A DNA stretch of 64,000 nucleotides from Brevibacterium mcbrellneri ATCC 49030 (GTDB lineage Bacteria; Actinomycetota; Actinomycetes; Actinomycetales; Brevibacteriaceae). Made by a program: the position numbers and the translations under genes. Below the pieces are notes generated by a model, which had not been told where the DNA came from, ran no database searches, and worked only from the letters and a program-made list of their open reading frames with translations. The DNA is taken from assembly GCF_000178455.1 (NCBI RefSeq), contig NZ_ADNU01000046.1, positions 62,001 to 126,000 of the forward strand, read 5' to 3'. Below, in pieces: positions 20,910-30,774 of this stretch; position 1 is the first letter of the stretch; every line of letters starts with the position of its first letter.

Positions 20910-21659
20910 CTACTCTGTGACCTCCCAAACGCGCCACCGCTTGTCCACCTTCTTAAGCGTGAGTGTCAGGCGCACGCCCTTCTCCGGGTGAGCGGTGACT
21001 GTTGCGGTAACGACGGCAGAATCATTCGTCTCGCTGACCACGTCGATGTCCGTAGCGTCAATTGCGATGTCCACTCCCCCGTACTTGTGAAGATCATCGA
21101 ATTTTTCTGCCTGCCGTGCAGGTGAACCGTCCGCAGTAAGAGAGCGCAAGAGTTTTTCATCGGCCGTACTGAAGGCCAGAGCCCGTTCATTACACAAACG
21201 AATCACGGCATCATGGGCTGACTCTTCGTGTGTTGGTCGTTTCTCCGAACCACTGGGAGCGCTTTGGGCAACAGTCTGCTCACTGCCCCGTGGAACAAAC
21301 GCGAGGACTACAATCACAGCAACGAGTACCACTCCTGCAGCCATGATGATGAGGTCATAGCGTCGAGGTCGTTTTTGGGTGCGTCTTTTTCTTCTGGTGG
21401 GTTGTGTACGACTTGCCTGTTTGCGAGTACCCTGCTTTTGAGTGCCTTCCGGTTCGTTTTTTCGCAGTGCGGCGACAACCGTTGGCAACTCCGTTGTGGG
21501 CGCGTTAGCCGCATCAGGTGACTGCTTGTTCAGTGGTTCGGGTGCTTCAGGTTCCTCCTCTTTGGAAGGGAAGGACGACTGAGAAGTGCTGCTGTTGTTC
21601 TTCCTATGGAGGTTCCGTAAGTATTCTTCGATGGGTTCCATGACACTAGATCCGTTCAT
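20910..21659 (-). CDS. membrane-anchored protein of unknown function with extracytoplasmic C-terminal domain
   Basis: About 249 residues. A hydrophilic N-terminal half ends in a very basic stretch (RKRRTQKRPRR), followed by one membrane helix (about residues 107-128) and an outside domain of roughly 120 residues whose last part ends KVDKRWRVWEVTE. The end resembles the NTF2-like or Mce-associated type domain in layout, but I do not claim the family. The positive-inside rule puts the N-terminus in the cytoplasm. Start uncertain: ATG 21674, 21659 and 21641 are all possible. Divergent from lipB. Confidence 0.6.
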   Translation of the reverse strand: MNGSSVMEPIEEYLRNLHRKNNSSTSQSSFPSKEEEPEAPEPLNKQSPDAANAPTTELPTVVAALRKNEPEGTQKQGTRKQASRTQPTRRKRRTQKRPRRYDLIIMAAGVVLVAVIVVLAFVPRGSEQTVAQSAPSGSEKRPTHEESAHDAVIRLCNERALAFSTADEKLLRSLTADGSPARQAEKFDDLHKYGGVDIAIDATDIDVVSETNDSAVVTATVTAHPEKGVRLTLTLKKVDKRWRVWEVTE

Positions 21660-21796
21660 GCTTTCAACAACCAAACAACGCTGTTTGATGTCGTTTGATC
21701 TTATTTAGCATACTTTGTGAGTGTAAGAAAAACTAGAGTGTCATGTTCGTCACTTTGTATTTGGGTGTCGACACTATCCGGTCTAGGGTTATCGGT

Positions 21797-22435
21797 ATGG
21801 CTTTCATTGTCGAAAAGTTGGGTTTCGCTCCCGAGTTTGTTGACTACACAGATGCACTCGATGTGCAGAACCAGTACCACAGCGACGTGGTGAATGGGAC
21901 ACGGGAATCAACCCTGCTCGTGATCGAGCACAGCGCTACGTACACAGCTGGCAAACGCACAGAACCCCACGAGAGGCCTCAGGACGGTACTCCTGTTATC
22001 GATATCGACCGAGGTGGGAAAATCACGTGGCACGGCCCCGGCCAGCTGGTTGTCTACCCGATTTACCGCCTGCGTGAAGCCCACCAGGTTCGCCTGTACG
22101 TGGATCAGATCGAAAAGGCCGGCATTGCCCTGCTGGCCGAATACGGCATTCAGGCAGGCCAGGTCGAAGGACGCTCGGGTGTATGGTTGCCAGCAACTGA
22201 CACACAACCAGAACGCAAGATTTTAGCGATCGGGATTCGCATCCATCAGGGCGTGGCGATGCACGGCCTTGCACTCAACTGCTCGAATTCCAACGCGGGC
22301 TTCGACATGATCGTCCCATGCGGCATTGCTGATGCTGGTGTCACGTCAATTTCTGCAGAGATTGGTAGAACCGTCAACCCCAGCGACGTAGCAGACCGCT
22401 TGATTGAACTTTTGAACGAACACATCACCGCATAA
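21797..22435 (+). CDS. lipB: octanoyltransferase (lipoyl(octanoyl) transferase)
   Basis: LipB moves octanoate from octanoyl-ACP to the lipoyl domains of E2 and GcvH, using a Lys/Cys pair in the active site. The 212-residue protein has the motifs EHSATYTAGKR, GGKITWHGPGQLV, GVW-(5-6)-KILAIGIR with the catalytic Lys, and CGIADAGVTS with the catalytic Cys. ATG 21797 is chosen because AGGG sits 8 bases upstream and the frame before it (to 21743) is not conserved-looking. lipA follows after 14 bases. Confidence 0.95.
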   Translation: MAFIVEKLGFAPEFVDYTDALDVQNQYHSDVVNGTRESTLLVIEHSATYTAGKRTEPHERPQDGTPVIDIDRGGKITWHGPGQLVVYPIYRLREAHQVRLYVDQIEKAGIALLAEYGIQAGQVEGRSGVWLPATDTQPERKILAIGIRIHQGVAMHGLALNCSNSNAGFDMIVPCGIADAGVTSISAEIGRTVNPSDVADRLIELLNEHITA

Positions 22436-22449
22436 GAAGGAATTAAAAA

Positions 22450-23490
22450 GTGACAATTGCTCCTGAAGGCCGCAAACTGCTTCGAGTTGAAGCACGTAAC
22501 CAGCAGACGCCTATTGAGGACAAGCCTAAGTGGATCAAGGCTAAAGCAAACATCGGGCCAGAGTTTACCGAACTCAAATCTTTAGTCCGTAACTCCAAGC
22601 TCAACACGGTGTGTGAAGAAGCCGGCTGTCCGAACATTTTCGAATGCTGGGAAGACCGAGAAGCAACCTTCCTCATCGGTGGCGAGCAGTGTACGCGTCG
22701 TTGTGACTTCTGCCAGATCGAGACCGGAAAGCCACAAGAGCTCGACCGTGACGAACCGCGACGTGTTGCAGAGTCGGTAGCCAAAATGGGCCTTCGCTAC
22801 TCAACCGTGACCGGTGTTGCGCGCGATGACCTTCCGGACGGCGGTGCATGGCTCTACGCCGAGACTGTACGCCGGATTCACGCCCTTGAACACCCTGACG
22901 GTCAGGGAACTGGTGTCGAACTCCTCATTCCTGACTTCCAAAACAGGGACGACGACCTCGATGAAGTGTTCTCATCACGACCAGAAGTCTTGGGCCACAA
23001 CCTCGAGACAGTGCCCAGGATCTTCAAGCGTATTCGCCCCGCTTTCCGCTACGAACGTTCGCTTGAAGTGCTGACAAAAGCACGCAAGGCCGGGCTCATC
23101 ACCAAATCGAACCTTATTTTGGGAATGGGCGAAACCAACGAAGAAGCTATTGAAGCTCTACGCGATCTGCACGAAGCGGGAACCGACCTCGTGACCATCA
23201 CCCAGTACCTGCGGCCCAGCTCTCTCCACCACCCCATCGACCGTTGGGTCAAGCCACAGGATTTCGTTGAACTGCGTGACGCTGCCCTGGAGATCGGCTT
23301 CTTGGGTGTCATGTCAGGTCCGCTGGTGCGTTCGTCCTACCGAGCAGGACGCCTGTGGGCTGGTGCGATGCGTAAACGTGGACAAGAAATCCCTGCTCAC
23401 TTAAGTCACCTCGACAAGGAATTCCCTGCAAAGCAGGAGGCACAGTCGGTAGTTGATACGTTTGGTGCTGGCGAAGAGGTAAAATTCTAG
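22450..23490 (+). CDS. lipA: lipoyl synthase, radical SAM
   Basis: LipA inserts two sulfurs into the octanoyl group on E2. The 346-residue protein has the auxiliary-cluster cysteines in [12 protein letters not shown], the radical SAM motif CTRRCDFC, and the C-terminal RSSYRAG motif whose Ser ligates the auxiliary cluster. With lipB and the E2/E3 genes just upstream it makes a complete endogenous lipoylation module. GTG start with AAGGAATT nearby. Confidence 0.96.
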   Translation: MTIAPEGRKLLRVEARNQQTPIEDKPKWIKAKANIGPEFTELKSLVRNSKLNTVCEEAGCPNIFECWEDREATFLIGGEQCTRRCDFCQIETGKPQELDRDEPRRVAESVAKMGLRYSTVTGVARDDLPDGGAWLYAETVRRIHALEHPDGQGTGVELLIPDFQNRDDDLDEVFSSRPEVLGHNLETVPRIFKRIRPAFRYERSLEVLTKARKAGLITKSNLILGMGETNEEAIEALRDLHEAGTDLVTITQYLRPSSLHHPIDRWVKPQDFVELRDAALEIGFLGVMSGPLVRSSYRAGRLWAGAMRKRGQEIPAHLSHLDKEFPAKQEAQSVVDTFGAGEEVKF

Positions 23491-23520
23491 GTCGAAGTAG
23501 AAGTACACAAACGAGAGACT

Positions 23521-24255
23521 ATGGCTGACAAAGAAAAACGTTCCCGAGGACTGTTCAAACGTAAACCCAAGGACCCTGCAAATCCCGGTCGTATCGCGCA
23601 GATGCGCGAAGTGTTTAAGCTTGCACGCAAACACTACCCAGCGCTTCCGTGGATCATGCTTGCCGCGGTCGCGGGTATCACGCTTGTGGGTGTGCTCATT
23701 GGACTCCTCCTTCCACCCGTGTGGTTATGGGGAATCCTCGGGTTTATGGGCGGTATTGTTTTTGCCCTCTGGATTTTGGGACGTTACGCGGAGAAAGCCG
23801 CGTTTGCTGAAATGCGTGGGAAACCAGGTGCGATTGGCGCTGTTTTGAACTCGGCTCGCAGGAGCTGGCTCATGGATGAACAGCCCATCGCGGTTGATCC
23901 GCGCACCAAGGACATGGTGTTCCGCTCCACCGGCCGAGGTGGTGTTGTGCTTGTCAGCGAAGGCCCGGCTAATCGCACGTACAAGATGCTTGAAAAAGAG
24001 CGCAAGCGTCACGAGCGTGTGCTGCCGAACGTGCCTGTCACCATTATTCAAGCAGGCGACGGTAAAGACCAGGTGCCCATGGACAACCTCGTGTCCACCG
24101 TGCACAAGCTGCCACGCAAACTGCACAAGGACGAAGTTCTGGCAGTTCGCAAACGCCTCTCATCACTGGGATCGATGACCAGCCGGCCACCCATCCCCAA
24201 GGGCATTGACCCTAACCGTGCGCGTCCCGACCGTCGCGCAATCCGAGGTCGCTAA
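23521..24255 (+). CDS. DUF4191 family integral membrane protein
   Basis: A 244-residue protein with a basic N-terminus, two adjacent membrane helices (about 39-60 and 63-84) and a hydrophilic cytoplasmic C-terminal domain of about 150 residues. The order lipB-lipA-DUF4191-RDD-glnA is conserved from mycobacteria to Micrococcales, and the family is common near lipA. Function unknown. It starts 30 bases after lipA and probably belongs to the same transcript. It ends one base from the convergent RDD gene. Confidence 0.85.
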   Translation: MADKEKRSRGLFKRKPKDPANPGRIAQMREVFKLARKHYPALPWIMLAAVAGITLVGVLIGLLLPPVWLWGILGFMGGIVFALWILGRYAEKAAFAEMRGKPGAIGAVLNSARRSWLMDEQPIAVDPRTKDMVFRSTGRGGVVLVSEGPANRTYKMLEKERKRHERVLPNVPVTIIQAGDGKDQVPMDNLVSTVHKLPRKLHKDEVLAVRKRLSSLGSMTSRPPIPKGIDPNRARPDRRAIRGR

Positions 24256-24256
24256 G

Positions 24257-24667
24257 TTAACTCCGAACCACCACTGATTTCCCCGCATAGTCGTGGAGAC
24301 CTCGGCGGTCAGGATCATAAATGATCGCCGGGATCACCAGGCAGAACGCAAGGTGACGTAACAGGACACGTAGCACGTTCACTTTTTGACCCTCTGTTGT
24401 CATGAGCAGCAGGCCGAAAACTCGGTACCCGATCGTGTACCCCAACAGTGGCAACATGATGAGCACTTCAAGCGAGTACAGCACCCACGTGACCCACTCG
24501 TTGTTGTCAAAAAACAGAACGGACAAGCCAAAAGCGATCCCCCAGTCAATGAAGAGCGCCCCCAAACGACGAATGACGGGGGCAACGGAACCTCGTCCCG
24601 ACTGGGGGAATCCGTACTTCTTACCTGGGTAGTCGTTGGCCGACTGCGAGCCTGCTGTTCGATTCAC
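24257..24667 (-). CDS. RDD family membrane protein
   Basis: About 136 residues with three or four helices. It carries the RDD features: an Arg and Asp pair in RRLGALFIDWGIAF at the start of helix 1, and a late Asp region near RRGLHDYAGKSVV. RDD proteins are of uncertain role; some are linked to ion or osmotic homeostasis. GTG 24667 is taken as the start because the family domain begins soon after; the frame is open to 24760, into the glnA promoter. Divergent from glnA. Confidence 0.82.
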   Translation of the reverse strand: MNRTAGSQSANDYPGKKYGFPQSGRGSVAPVIRRLGALFIDWGIAFGLSVLFFDNNEWVTWVLYSLEVLIMLPLLGYTIGYRVFGLLLMTTEGQKVNVLRVLLRHLAFCLVIPAIIYDPDRRGLHDYAGKSVVVRS

Positions 24668-24753
24668 CCGCCCAGTGTACCTGTGCGCCCTGCCGCCGGC
24701 ACCCATCGCCCTCACTCTTACCCACCTCGGGAAATACCCAATTCGGCCGGGCC

Positions 24754-24769
24754 GAAACACGCACGAAAC
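24754..24769 (+). promoter_or_regulatory. candidate GlnR box upstream of glnA
   Basis: GAAAC-n6-GAAAC (24754-24758 and 24765-24769). The GlnR consensus in actinobacteria is gTnAC-n6-GaAAC. The second half site matches fully; the first differs only in the second base. Position, 74 bases before the glnA start, is suitable for an activator. No GlnR gene is in the window. Confidence 0.4.
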
Positions 24770-24842
24770 GATTCAGACATGGTTCCTTCATGCTTGGCCG
24801 TTAAACTCGAATCACTGGTGAAAAACCCGATTAGGAGTAAAT

Positions 24843-26267
24843 GTGTTCTCGACACCAAGTGAACTAGTTGCCTATCTTGCTGATCACGACGTGAAGTTTG
24901 TGGACGTCAGGTTCTGTGACCTGCCGGGAGTAGTGCAACGTTTCAATCTTCCAGCTAGTGCATACGGGGAGGATGAGATTCGAGACGGCTTACTCTTTGA
25001 TGGGTCGTCAGTTCGCGGGTTCCAAACGATCAACGAATCAGACATGAAGCTGCTTGCCGATGTCAGCTCGGCGTACATCGACCCGTTCCGCGATGCGAAA
25101 ACACTCGTTGTCAACCACTCGATTGTGGATCCGTTTACCGATGAACCGTATTCGCGCGACTCCCGTCAGGTCGCGGCCAAGGCCGAAGCCTACTTGAAGT
25201 CCACTGGAATCGCGGACACCGTGTTCTTTGGCGCAGAAGCCGAGTTCTATATGTTCGACGAAATTCGCTACTCGGTAACACCAGGCCACAGCTTCTACAA
25301 GATCGACTCGGAAGAAGCCGCCTGGAACACCGGGCGCGAAGAACTTGGTGGCAACCTGGGCTACAAGACCCCCATGAACGGCGGGTACTTCACAGCGGGC
25401 TCACAGGACAAAGACGCGGATATTCGTGATGAGATTTCTCTCACCCTCGAGTCGATCGGGTTTGAGATGGAGCGTGCGCACCACGAATGCGGAACCGCTG
25501 GGCAACAGGAAATCAACTACAAGTTCGCCACTTTACAGAAGGCGGGCGACCAGCTTCTCGACTTCAAGTACATTGTTCGCTCAGTGGCTGAACAGCGGGG
25601 CAAGACGGTCACGTTTATGCCTCGCCCGCTCATGGACGACAGTGGTTCGGGAATGCACTGCCACCAGTCGCTCTGGAAAGACGGTAAGCCTCTGTTCTAC
25701 GACGAAAACGGATACGCCGGGCTTTCGGACCTAGCCCGCTGGTACATCGGTGGCCTCATCGAACACGCAGGCGCTGTCTTGGCCTTCACCAACCCCACCA
25801 TCAACTCCTACCGCCGTCTGGTTCCTGGATACGAAGCCCCTATCAACTTGGTGTACTCGGCGCGTAACCGTTCGGCTGCGATCCGCATTCCAGTCACGGG
25901 AGACTCCCCTAAGGCAAAGCGTCTGGAGTTCCGTGCACCGGACCCTTCGTCCAACCCATATCTGGCGTTCTCGGCTCAGCTCATGGCTGGTTTGGATGGA
26001 ATCCGTAACCGCATTGAGCCACCAGAGCCAGTCGACAAGGACCTGTACGAGCTCCCGCCAGAGGAGTTGCAGGACATCAAGCACGTGCCTGCATCGTTGG
26101 AAGAGGCGCTCGACGAACTCGACAACGACCGCGACTTCCTCACACAGGGAGACGTGTTCACCGATGACCTCATCGACACGTGGATCAACTACAAGCGCAC
26201 CCACGAAATCGACGTGATGCGCCTGCGCCCAACGCCTACAGAGTTCGAACTGTACTACTCTCTGTAA
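24843..26267 (+). CDS. glnA: glutamine synthetase, type I, adenylylation-regulated
   Basis: The main ammonia-assimilating enzyme (GSI-beta, dodecamer). The 474-residue protein has the N-terminal latch motif [10 protein letters not shown], the DGSSVRGF region, the ATP-binding region, the Glu/Arg active-site motifs, and the adenylylation site in LYELPP with Tyr402 in the usual place. GTG 24843 follows AGGAG by five bases. GlnE, which modifies that tyrosine, is encoded 1.5 kb downstream. A terminator closes the gene. Confidence 0.97.
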   Translation: MFSTPSELVAYLADHDVKFVDVRFCDLPGVVQRFNLPASAYGEDEIRDGLLFDGSSVRGFQTINESDMKLLADVSSAYIDPFRDAKTLVVNHSIVDPFTDEPYSRDSRQVAAKAEAYLKSTGIADTVFFGAEAEFYMFDEIRYSVTPGHSFYKIDSEEAAWNTGREELGGNLGYKTPMNGGYFTAGSQDKDADIRDEISLTLESIGFEMERAHHECGTAGQQEINYKFATLQKAGDQLLDFKYIVRSVAEQRGKTVTFMPRPLMDDSGSGMHCHQSLWKDGKPLFYDENGYAGLSDLARWYIGGLIEHAGAVLAFTNPTINSYRRLVPGYEAPINLVYSARNRSAAIRIPVTGDSPKAKRLEFRAPDPSSNPYLAFSAQLMAGLDGIRNRIEPPEPVDKDLYELPPEELQDIKHVPASLEEALDELDNDRDFLTQGDVFTDDLIDTWINYKRTHEIDVMRLRPTPTEFELYYSL

Positions 26268-26301
26268 CAGCAACGAACGACTGAGCACATAGAGTCGCTG
26301 A

Positions 26302-26343
26302 GCATATACACCGGCTGTTCACGGCCGGTGTATATGCTTTTTC
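26302..26343 (+). terminator. strong intrinsic terminator after glnA, directly before mtr
   Basis: A perfect 14-bp stem (26302-26315 with 26324-26337), an 8-base loop and TTTTTCT. It ends at the base next to the mtr start codon (26345). The right arm contains TATATG at 26331-26336, placed correctly to act as a -10 for a transcript starting at the mtr ATG. Confidence 0.9.
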
Positions 26344-26344
26344 T

Positions 26345-27787
26345 ATGGCACATTTTGATCTTCTTGTTATTGGGACGGGTTCTGGGAATTCAATCGTTGA
26401 CGACCGCTTCAGCCATCTCAAGGTTGCGATCGCTGAAGAGTGGTTGTTTGGAGGAACGTGCCTGAACGTTGGGTGCATTCCTACGAAAATGCTCGTGTAT
26501 CCGGCCGAGGTCGCACACAGTTCCGCAGATTCGACGCACCTGAATCTGCAGACGAGTTTTAACGGCGTTGATTGGCCCGGACTTTCTCACCGAATCTTCG
26601 ACCGTATCGACGCGATCGAAGCGGACGGTCGAGACTATCGCACGAATCGACTCGACAACGTCACGGTGTATCCAGATCGTGTCCACTTTACCGGCCGTAA
26701 TTCCGCCCAAACCGCCTCTGGCGACACGTTCACCTTTGAACGGGTAGTGATCGCTACCGGGTCCTCCCCCACTCAGCTCAAGGCCGCTGGTCTGGACTGG
26801 GACCGGGTCGACACAGAAAACTACCCTGTCAAAACCTCAAACTCGATCATGCGGATCCCTACACTCCCGCGTTCTCTCGTGATTGTTGGTTCAGGTTTTG
26901 TTGCTGTGGAGTTCGCACACATTTTCTCGTCTCTAGGTGTCGAGGTCACCGTGTTGGCCCGCGGAAACCGATTGCTAGGTAATCACGACCACGACGTCTC
27001 CCAGGCGTTCACGCAACAATTCTCTGAAAGCGTCAACGTGCGTTTCGGAGTAGAAGTTGAATCCGTTGACACAGCAGACGGAGTCACCCTCACACTCAAG
27101 GAAACGGGGCGTGCGGAGGGGGCGGACACCTCGGCGGTGGAAGCCGACCTCATGCTGGTAGCCGTGGGGCGAACGCGCTCCACTCACGCACTCAACGTAG
27201 ACGCCTTGGACGCCACCACAGACGGTGACCGGCTGGTCGTCGACGAGTACCAACGCGTTATGTCGTCAAGCGGTGAACCTCTTGATGGGGTGTGGGCACT
27301 GGGTGACGTGTGCTCAGAGCACTTGCTTAAGCACGTGGCCAACGCAGAGGCTCGCACTGTACAGCACAACATTTTGGTAGATGTAGGGCTTGAACCAACG
27401 CCTGTGAGCACCGACCACAGCGTGATTCCGGCAGCCGTGTTTAGCCACCCGCAGATCGGTTCCGTGGGTGCGACGGAAGAGCAGTTGCGTGAAGAAGGTG
27501 TCGATTTTGTGTCGAGCACATGTGAGTACGGCGGCGTTGCTTTCGGGTGGGCGTTAAACGCGCCTGGTTTTGCGAAGGTACTCGCCCACAAAACCACCCG
27601 GCAAATTCTTGGCGCTCACGTCGTAGGTGAACAAGCGGCCTCGCTGGTTCAGCTTTTTGTGCAGGCTATGGCGTTCAAGATTCCCGCTGACAAGATGGCC
27701 CGTGGGCAAATGTGGATCCACCCCGCCCTGACCGAGGTCGTTGAAAACGCGCTCTTGGGACTCAACTTTGGCGAAGACGGACGTTAA
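26345..27787 (+). CDS. mtr: mycothione reductase
   Basis: An NADPH-dependent flavoprotein that reduces mycothiol disulfide, the actinobacterial counterpart of glutathione reductase. The 480-residue protein has the redox pair in GGTCLNVGCIPTKM, the FAD site DLLVIGTGSGN, the NADPH site VGSGFVAVEFA and the catalytic histidine in HPALTEVVENALL. GTGSGN in place of GGGPGG is characteristic of the mycothione reductase branch. There is no room for a Shine-Dalgarno site beyond the glnA terminator, so a leaderless message is likely. Its stop overlaps convergent glnE by four bases. Confidence 0.93.
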   Translation: MAHFDLLVIGTGSGNSIVDDRFSHLKVAIAEEWLFGGTCLNVGCIPTKMLVYPAEVAHSSADSTHLNLQTSFNGVDWPGLSHRIFDRIDAIEADGRDYRTNRLDNVTVYPDRVHFTGRNSAQTASGDTFTFERVVIATGSSPTQLKAAGLDWDRVDTENYPVKTSNSIMRIPTLPRSLVIVGSGFVAVEFAHIFSSLGVEVTVLARGNRLLGNHDHDVSQAFTQQFSESVNVRFGVEVESVDTADGVTLTLKETGRAEGADTSAVEADLMLVAVGRTRSTHALNVDALDATTDGDRLVVDEYQRVMSSSGEPLDGVWALGDVCSEHLLKHVANAEARTVQHNILVDVGLEPTPVSTDHSVIPAAVFSHPQIGSVGATEEQLREEGVDFVSSTCEYGGVAFGWALNAPGFAKVLAHKTTRQILGAHVVGEQAASLVQLFVQAMAFKIPADKMARGQMWIHPALTEVVENALLGLNFGEDGR

Positions 27788-30774
27788 ATGTCTTCCGGTT
27801 CGAACCCGAAGAACACGTGTTCCATGACTTTTCGGGCCCTGCGCGTTGCACCCAAATAGTCGTCAACGAGTTGGTACCCGCCACCTGGTTCGTAACCCAA
27901 GAGAAGCGCGATTGCTTCAAGTTCTGTTTCGTCAGTGGGAAGAGAGTCTGAACCGCGGCCCTTGTAAAGAACAGCAGCGCTGCGCACACGTGAAGCGATT
28001 GTCCACGCGGCTTCAAGTTTGTGAGCTGAGTCTTCGTCGATGAGCCCGTTCTGGGTGGCGGCGTGCAGAGCGTCAAGGGTGGATGTTGTGCGTAGCCCTG
28101 GGTGCGTATGAGCATGCTGGAGCTGCAACATTTGGACGGTCCACTCAACGTCACTGAGCCCGCCAGTCCCTAGCTTGAGATGGCGTTTCTTGTCACCACC
28201 TCGGGGAAGGCGTTCACTTTCCATGCGCGCCTTTAACCGACGCATCTGCATTAGCGAGGACTCCGGGACTTCTTCGGGGTAGCGCAGCGGGTCAATAAGC
28301 CGAGTAAATGCCTGCCCCAGCTCTTCATCTCCGGCGATTGGACGAGCACGCAAAAGTGCTTGCGCCTCCCACGGTTCGGACCATGCGGCATAATACTTGG
28401 CGTAAGACGAAAGAGTACGAACCAATGGCCCGGACTTACCTTCGGGACGCAGATCGGCGTCAATATCCACAATGGGTTCAGCAGACCTGGTTTCAAGCTC
28501 TGACGTCAGGGTCAGAGCTACCTGCTTGGCATGTGACGGAAGCGCTTCGCGTTGAGCCGGGGTGAGCGTCTCACCGGGCTCATACACGAACATCACATCG
28601 GCATCCGAATAGTAGCCGATTTCCGCGCCGCCTAGACGCCCCATCGCTATGATGCAGAATCGGTAGTCATCAATGCCAGACATCGCGTCGAGCCTCATGC
28701 GCACGTGCGAAAGCGCTTGGTGCACGGTGATGTCCATAGCGTTGGTCAGGGCTGTCATGACAGTGTCCAAGTCGTAGAGTCCCAACGTGTCCGCCAAGGA
28801 CGTGCGGAGAATCTCCTCGCCATACACCTTGCGAATAGCAGCAACTCCGTCATCGCGCCGACGACTGCGTTCGCGCATGCGGGTAGCGATTGCGTCCGGT
28901 TCGCTGGGCTGTAGACGTTCGTTGTTTCCTAACCACTGGACCGACTGGGGGTGCGAAATCAATAGATCGGATGCAAAACGAGAAAGCGACAAAACGCGGG
29001 CCATGTTTTTCACGGCCACACCAGAGTCACGCAGCATAGCCAAGTACCACGTGGTGTGTGACAGACCCTCTGACAACCTACGGAAGGCCACCAAACCAGC
29101 ATCGGGGTCGACACCTCGGGAGAACCAATCAAGAAGCGCTGGCAAAACCTGACGCTGCACATAGGCCACCCGATTCAAGCCCGTGGACAGTGCGCGAATA
29201 TGGCGCATAGCGGCGGCGGGATCCTGATAGCCAAAAGCTGTCAACCGGTCACGCGCAACTGCCTCGCTCACGGTTGACATCTGCGCACTTCCCGTCGCCG
29301 CATCAAGGATAGGCCGGTAGAAAATCTGCTTGTGCAACGCTCTCACCGCGCGCATGTGCCCCGCCAGTTCCTTCTTCAAACGGTCTACACTGCGCTCCTC
29401 GACGGGATACACGCTTCGGGCTAACGCTCTGAGCTTGCTGGCGCGTTCCGGAAGAACCGCTTCACGAGCCATGCGCGGAATCTGCAAGCGGTGCTCAACA
29501 ACGCGCATGAACCTATATGCCGATGCCAGTGTGCGTGCCTCATGCGACGCTAAATAGTTGTGCGAGCTCAAAATGCGGAGCGCACCACCGGTTGAACGCA
29601 CTCTGAGGTCTTCATCGTGCGGGCCGTGAACCAGCTGCAGAAGCTGCACCGTGAACTCCACGTCACGCAAGCCACCGGGACCAAGCTTGATGTGGCGATC
29701 CAGCTCGTTCTTAGGGATCAGCGACACCACACGACGTCGCATGGACCTCACTTCAGAAACGAAACCGGACCGCGCACCGGCCGTCCACACAAACGGTGAC
29801 ACGTCATCCTCAAACTGCTCGCACAATTCTGGGCAACCAGCGATCGGACGGGCTTTCAAAAGCGCTTGGAACTCCCAGTTATGCGCAACTTTCTGGTAGT
29901 ACTGAACGAACTCGTCGATCGTACGCACCAGAGCACCCGATTTACCTTCAGGACGCAGAGCTGTGTCAATCTCCCACAGCGCCGGTTCATGTGCGCCCCC
30001 AGATATCAGTTCAGTAACCCGAGTTGCTAAATGAGTGGCCTGTTCACGAACCTCATCGTCGAGTTCTTCACCTTCACGTGGCGCATACGCGAAAATCACA
30101 TCGACATCGCTCACGTAGTTAAGTTCGCGCGCACCACACTTGCCCATCGCCACAACAGCGATACGGGCACGTAGACGCTCCCCCTGTTCGACCTCGGCGA
30201 TCTTATACGCGGCCTGAAAGACCGCGGCAGCCAAATCTGACAGAACCCGGGTGACATCCTCCACAATCTCTTCTGGCTGCGCATGCTCAAGATCCTGTAC
30301 AACAAGGCGCGTGACCAAATCCCGGTATGTACGGCGAAGTGCAGTAATACCCTCATCCCCCGTCAGCAACGACCCCTTGTCCGCTAACGCTTCAGTGAAA
30401 GTGTCCTCGAGTGCCTCTGGAGTAGAAGCAAGTGAGTCGATGAAGTCCGGTTCATGTGCCAGGGTGCGGATGAACTGTGGCCAGCGAACGAGGTGGTCGA
30501 CTGTTGCCTCCGAACCACCGGAGACGATGATCAGCCGGTTAAGCAGAATGGGCGACTCGTCGAGTAGCTGTCGCAGGTTGATGTCGTTCTGCTGGCACGC
30601 CTCGGCAATCCGCACAAGGCCAAGTGCGGCCGAATCCCGGTCAGCCGCCGCAGCCAGCGCACTTTCCGGATCCTGAGCTAGTTGCGTGCCCAACATTTCA
30701 TCAAACTGGCCCAAGAAACGTTGCGTTCGCTCAAGTGCCTGACTGCGATGACGAGCAGGATCTTTTTTACGCAT
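27784..30774 (-). CDS. glnE: bifunctional glutamine-synthetase adenylyltransferase/deadenylylase
   Basis: GlnE adds or removes AMP on the regulatory tyrosine of GlnA according to nitrogen status. The 996-residue protein has the normal double layout: an N-terminal nucleotidyltransferase domain (motif GKCGARELNYVSDVDVIF) and a C-terminal one (GRLGGAEIGYYSDADVMF), each with a helical GlnE-specific region after it. The start overlaps the glnA2 stop (TAATG), so glnA2 and glnE are cotranscribed. Target presumably Tyr402 of the GlnA encoded at 24.8 kb. Confidence 0.96.
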   Translation of the reverse strand: MRKKDPARHRSQALERTQRFLGQFDEMLGTQLAQDPESALAAAADRDSAALGLVRIAEACQQNDINLRQLLDESPILLNRLIIVSGGSEATVDHLVRWPQFIRTLAHEPDFIDSLASTPEALEDTFTEALADKGSLLTGDEGITALRRTYRDLVTRLVVQDLEHAQPEEIVEDVTRVLSDLAAAVFQAAYKIAEVEQGERLRARIAVVAMGKCGARELNYVSDVDVIFAYAPREGEELDDEVREQATHLATRVTELISGGAHEPALWEIDTALRPEGKSGALVRTIDEFVQYYQKVAHNWEFQALLKARPIAGCPELCEQFEDDVSPFVWTAGARSGFVSEVRSMRRRVVSLIPKNELDRHIKLGPGGLRDVEFTVQLLQLVHGPHDEDLRVRSTGGALRILSSHNYLASHEARTLASAYRFMRVVEHRLQIPRMAREAVLPERASKLRALARSVYPVEERSVDRLKKELAGHMRAVRALHKQIFYRPILDAATGSAQMSTVSEAVARDRLTAFGYQDPAAAMRHIRALSTGLNRVAYVQRQVLPALLDWFSRGVDPDAGLVAFRRLSEGLSHTTWYLAMLRDSGVAVKNMARVLSLSRFASDLLISHPQSVQWLGNNERLQPSEPDAIATRMRERSRRRDDGVAAIRKVYGEEILRTSLADTLGLYDLDTVMTALTNAMDITVHQALSHVRMRLDAMSGIDDYRFCIIAMGRLGGAEIGYYSDADVMFVYEPGETLTPAQREALPSHAKQVALTLTSELETRSAEPIVDIDADLRPEGKSGPLVRTLSSYAKYYAAWSEPWEAQALLRARPIAGDEELGQAFTRLIDPLRYPEEVPESSLMQMRRLKARMESERLPRGGDKKRHLKLGTGGLSDVEWTVQMLQLQHAHTHPGLRTTSTLDALHAATQNGLIDEDSAHKLEAAWTIASRVRSAAVLYKGRGSDSLPTDETELEAIALLLGYEPGGGYQLVDDYLGATRRARKVMEHVFFGFEPEDI

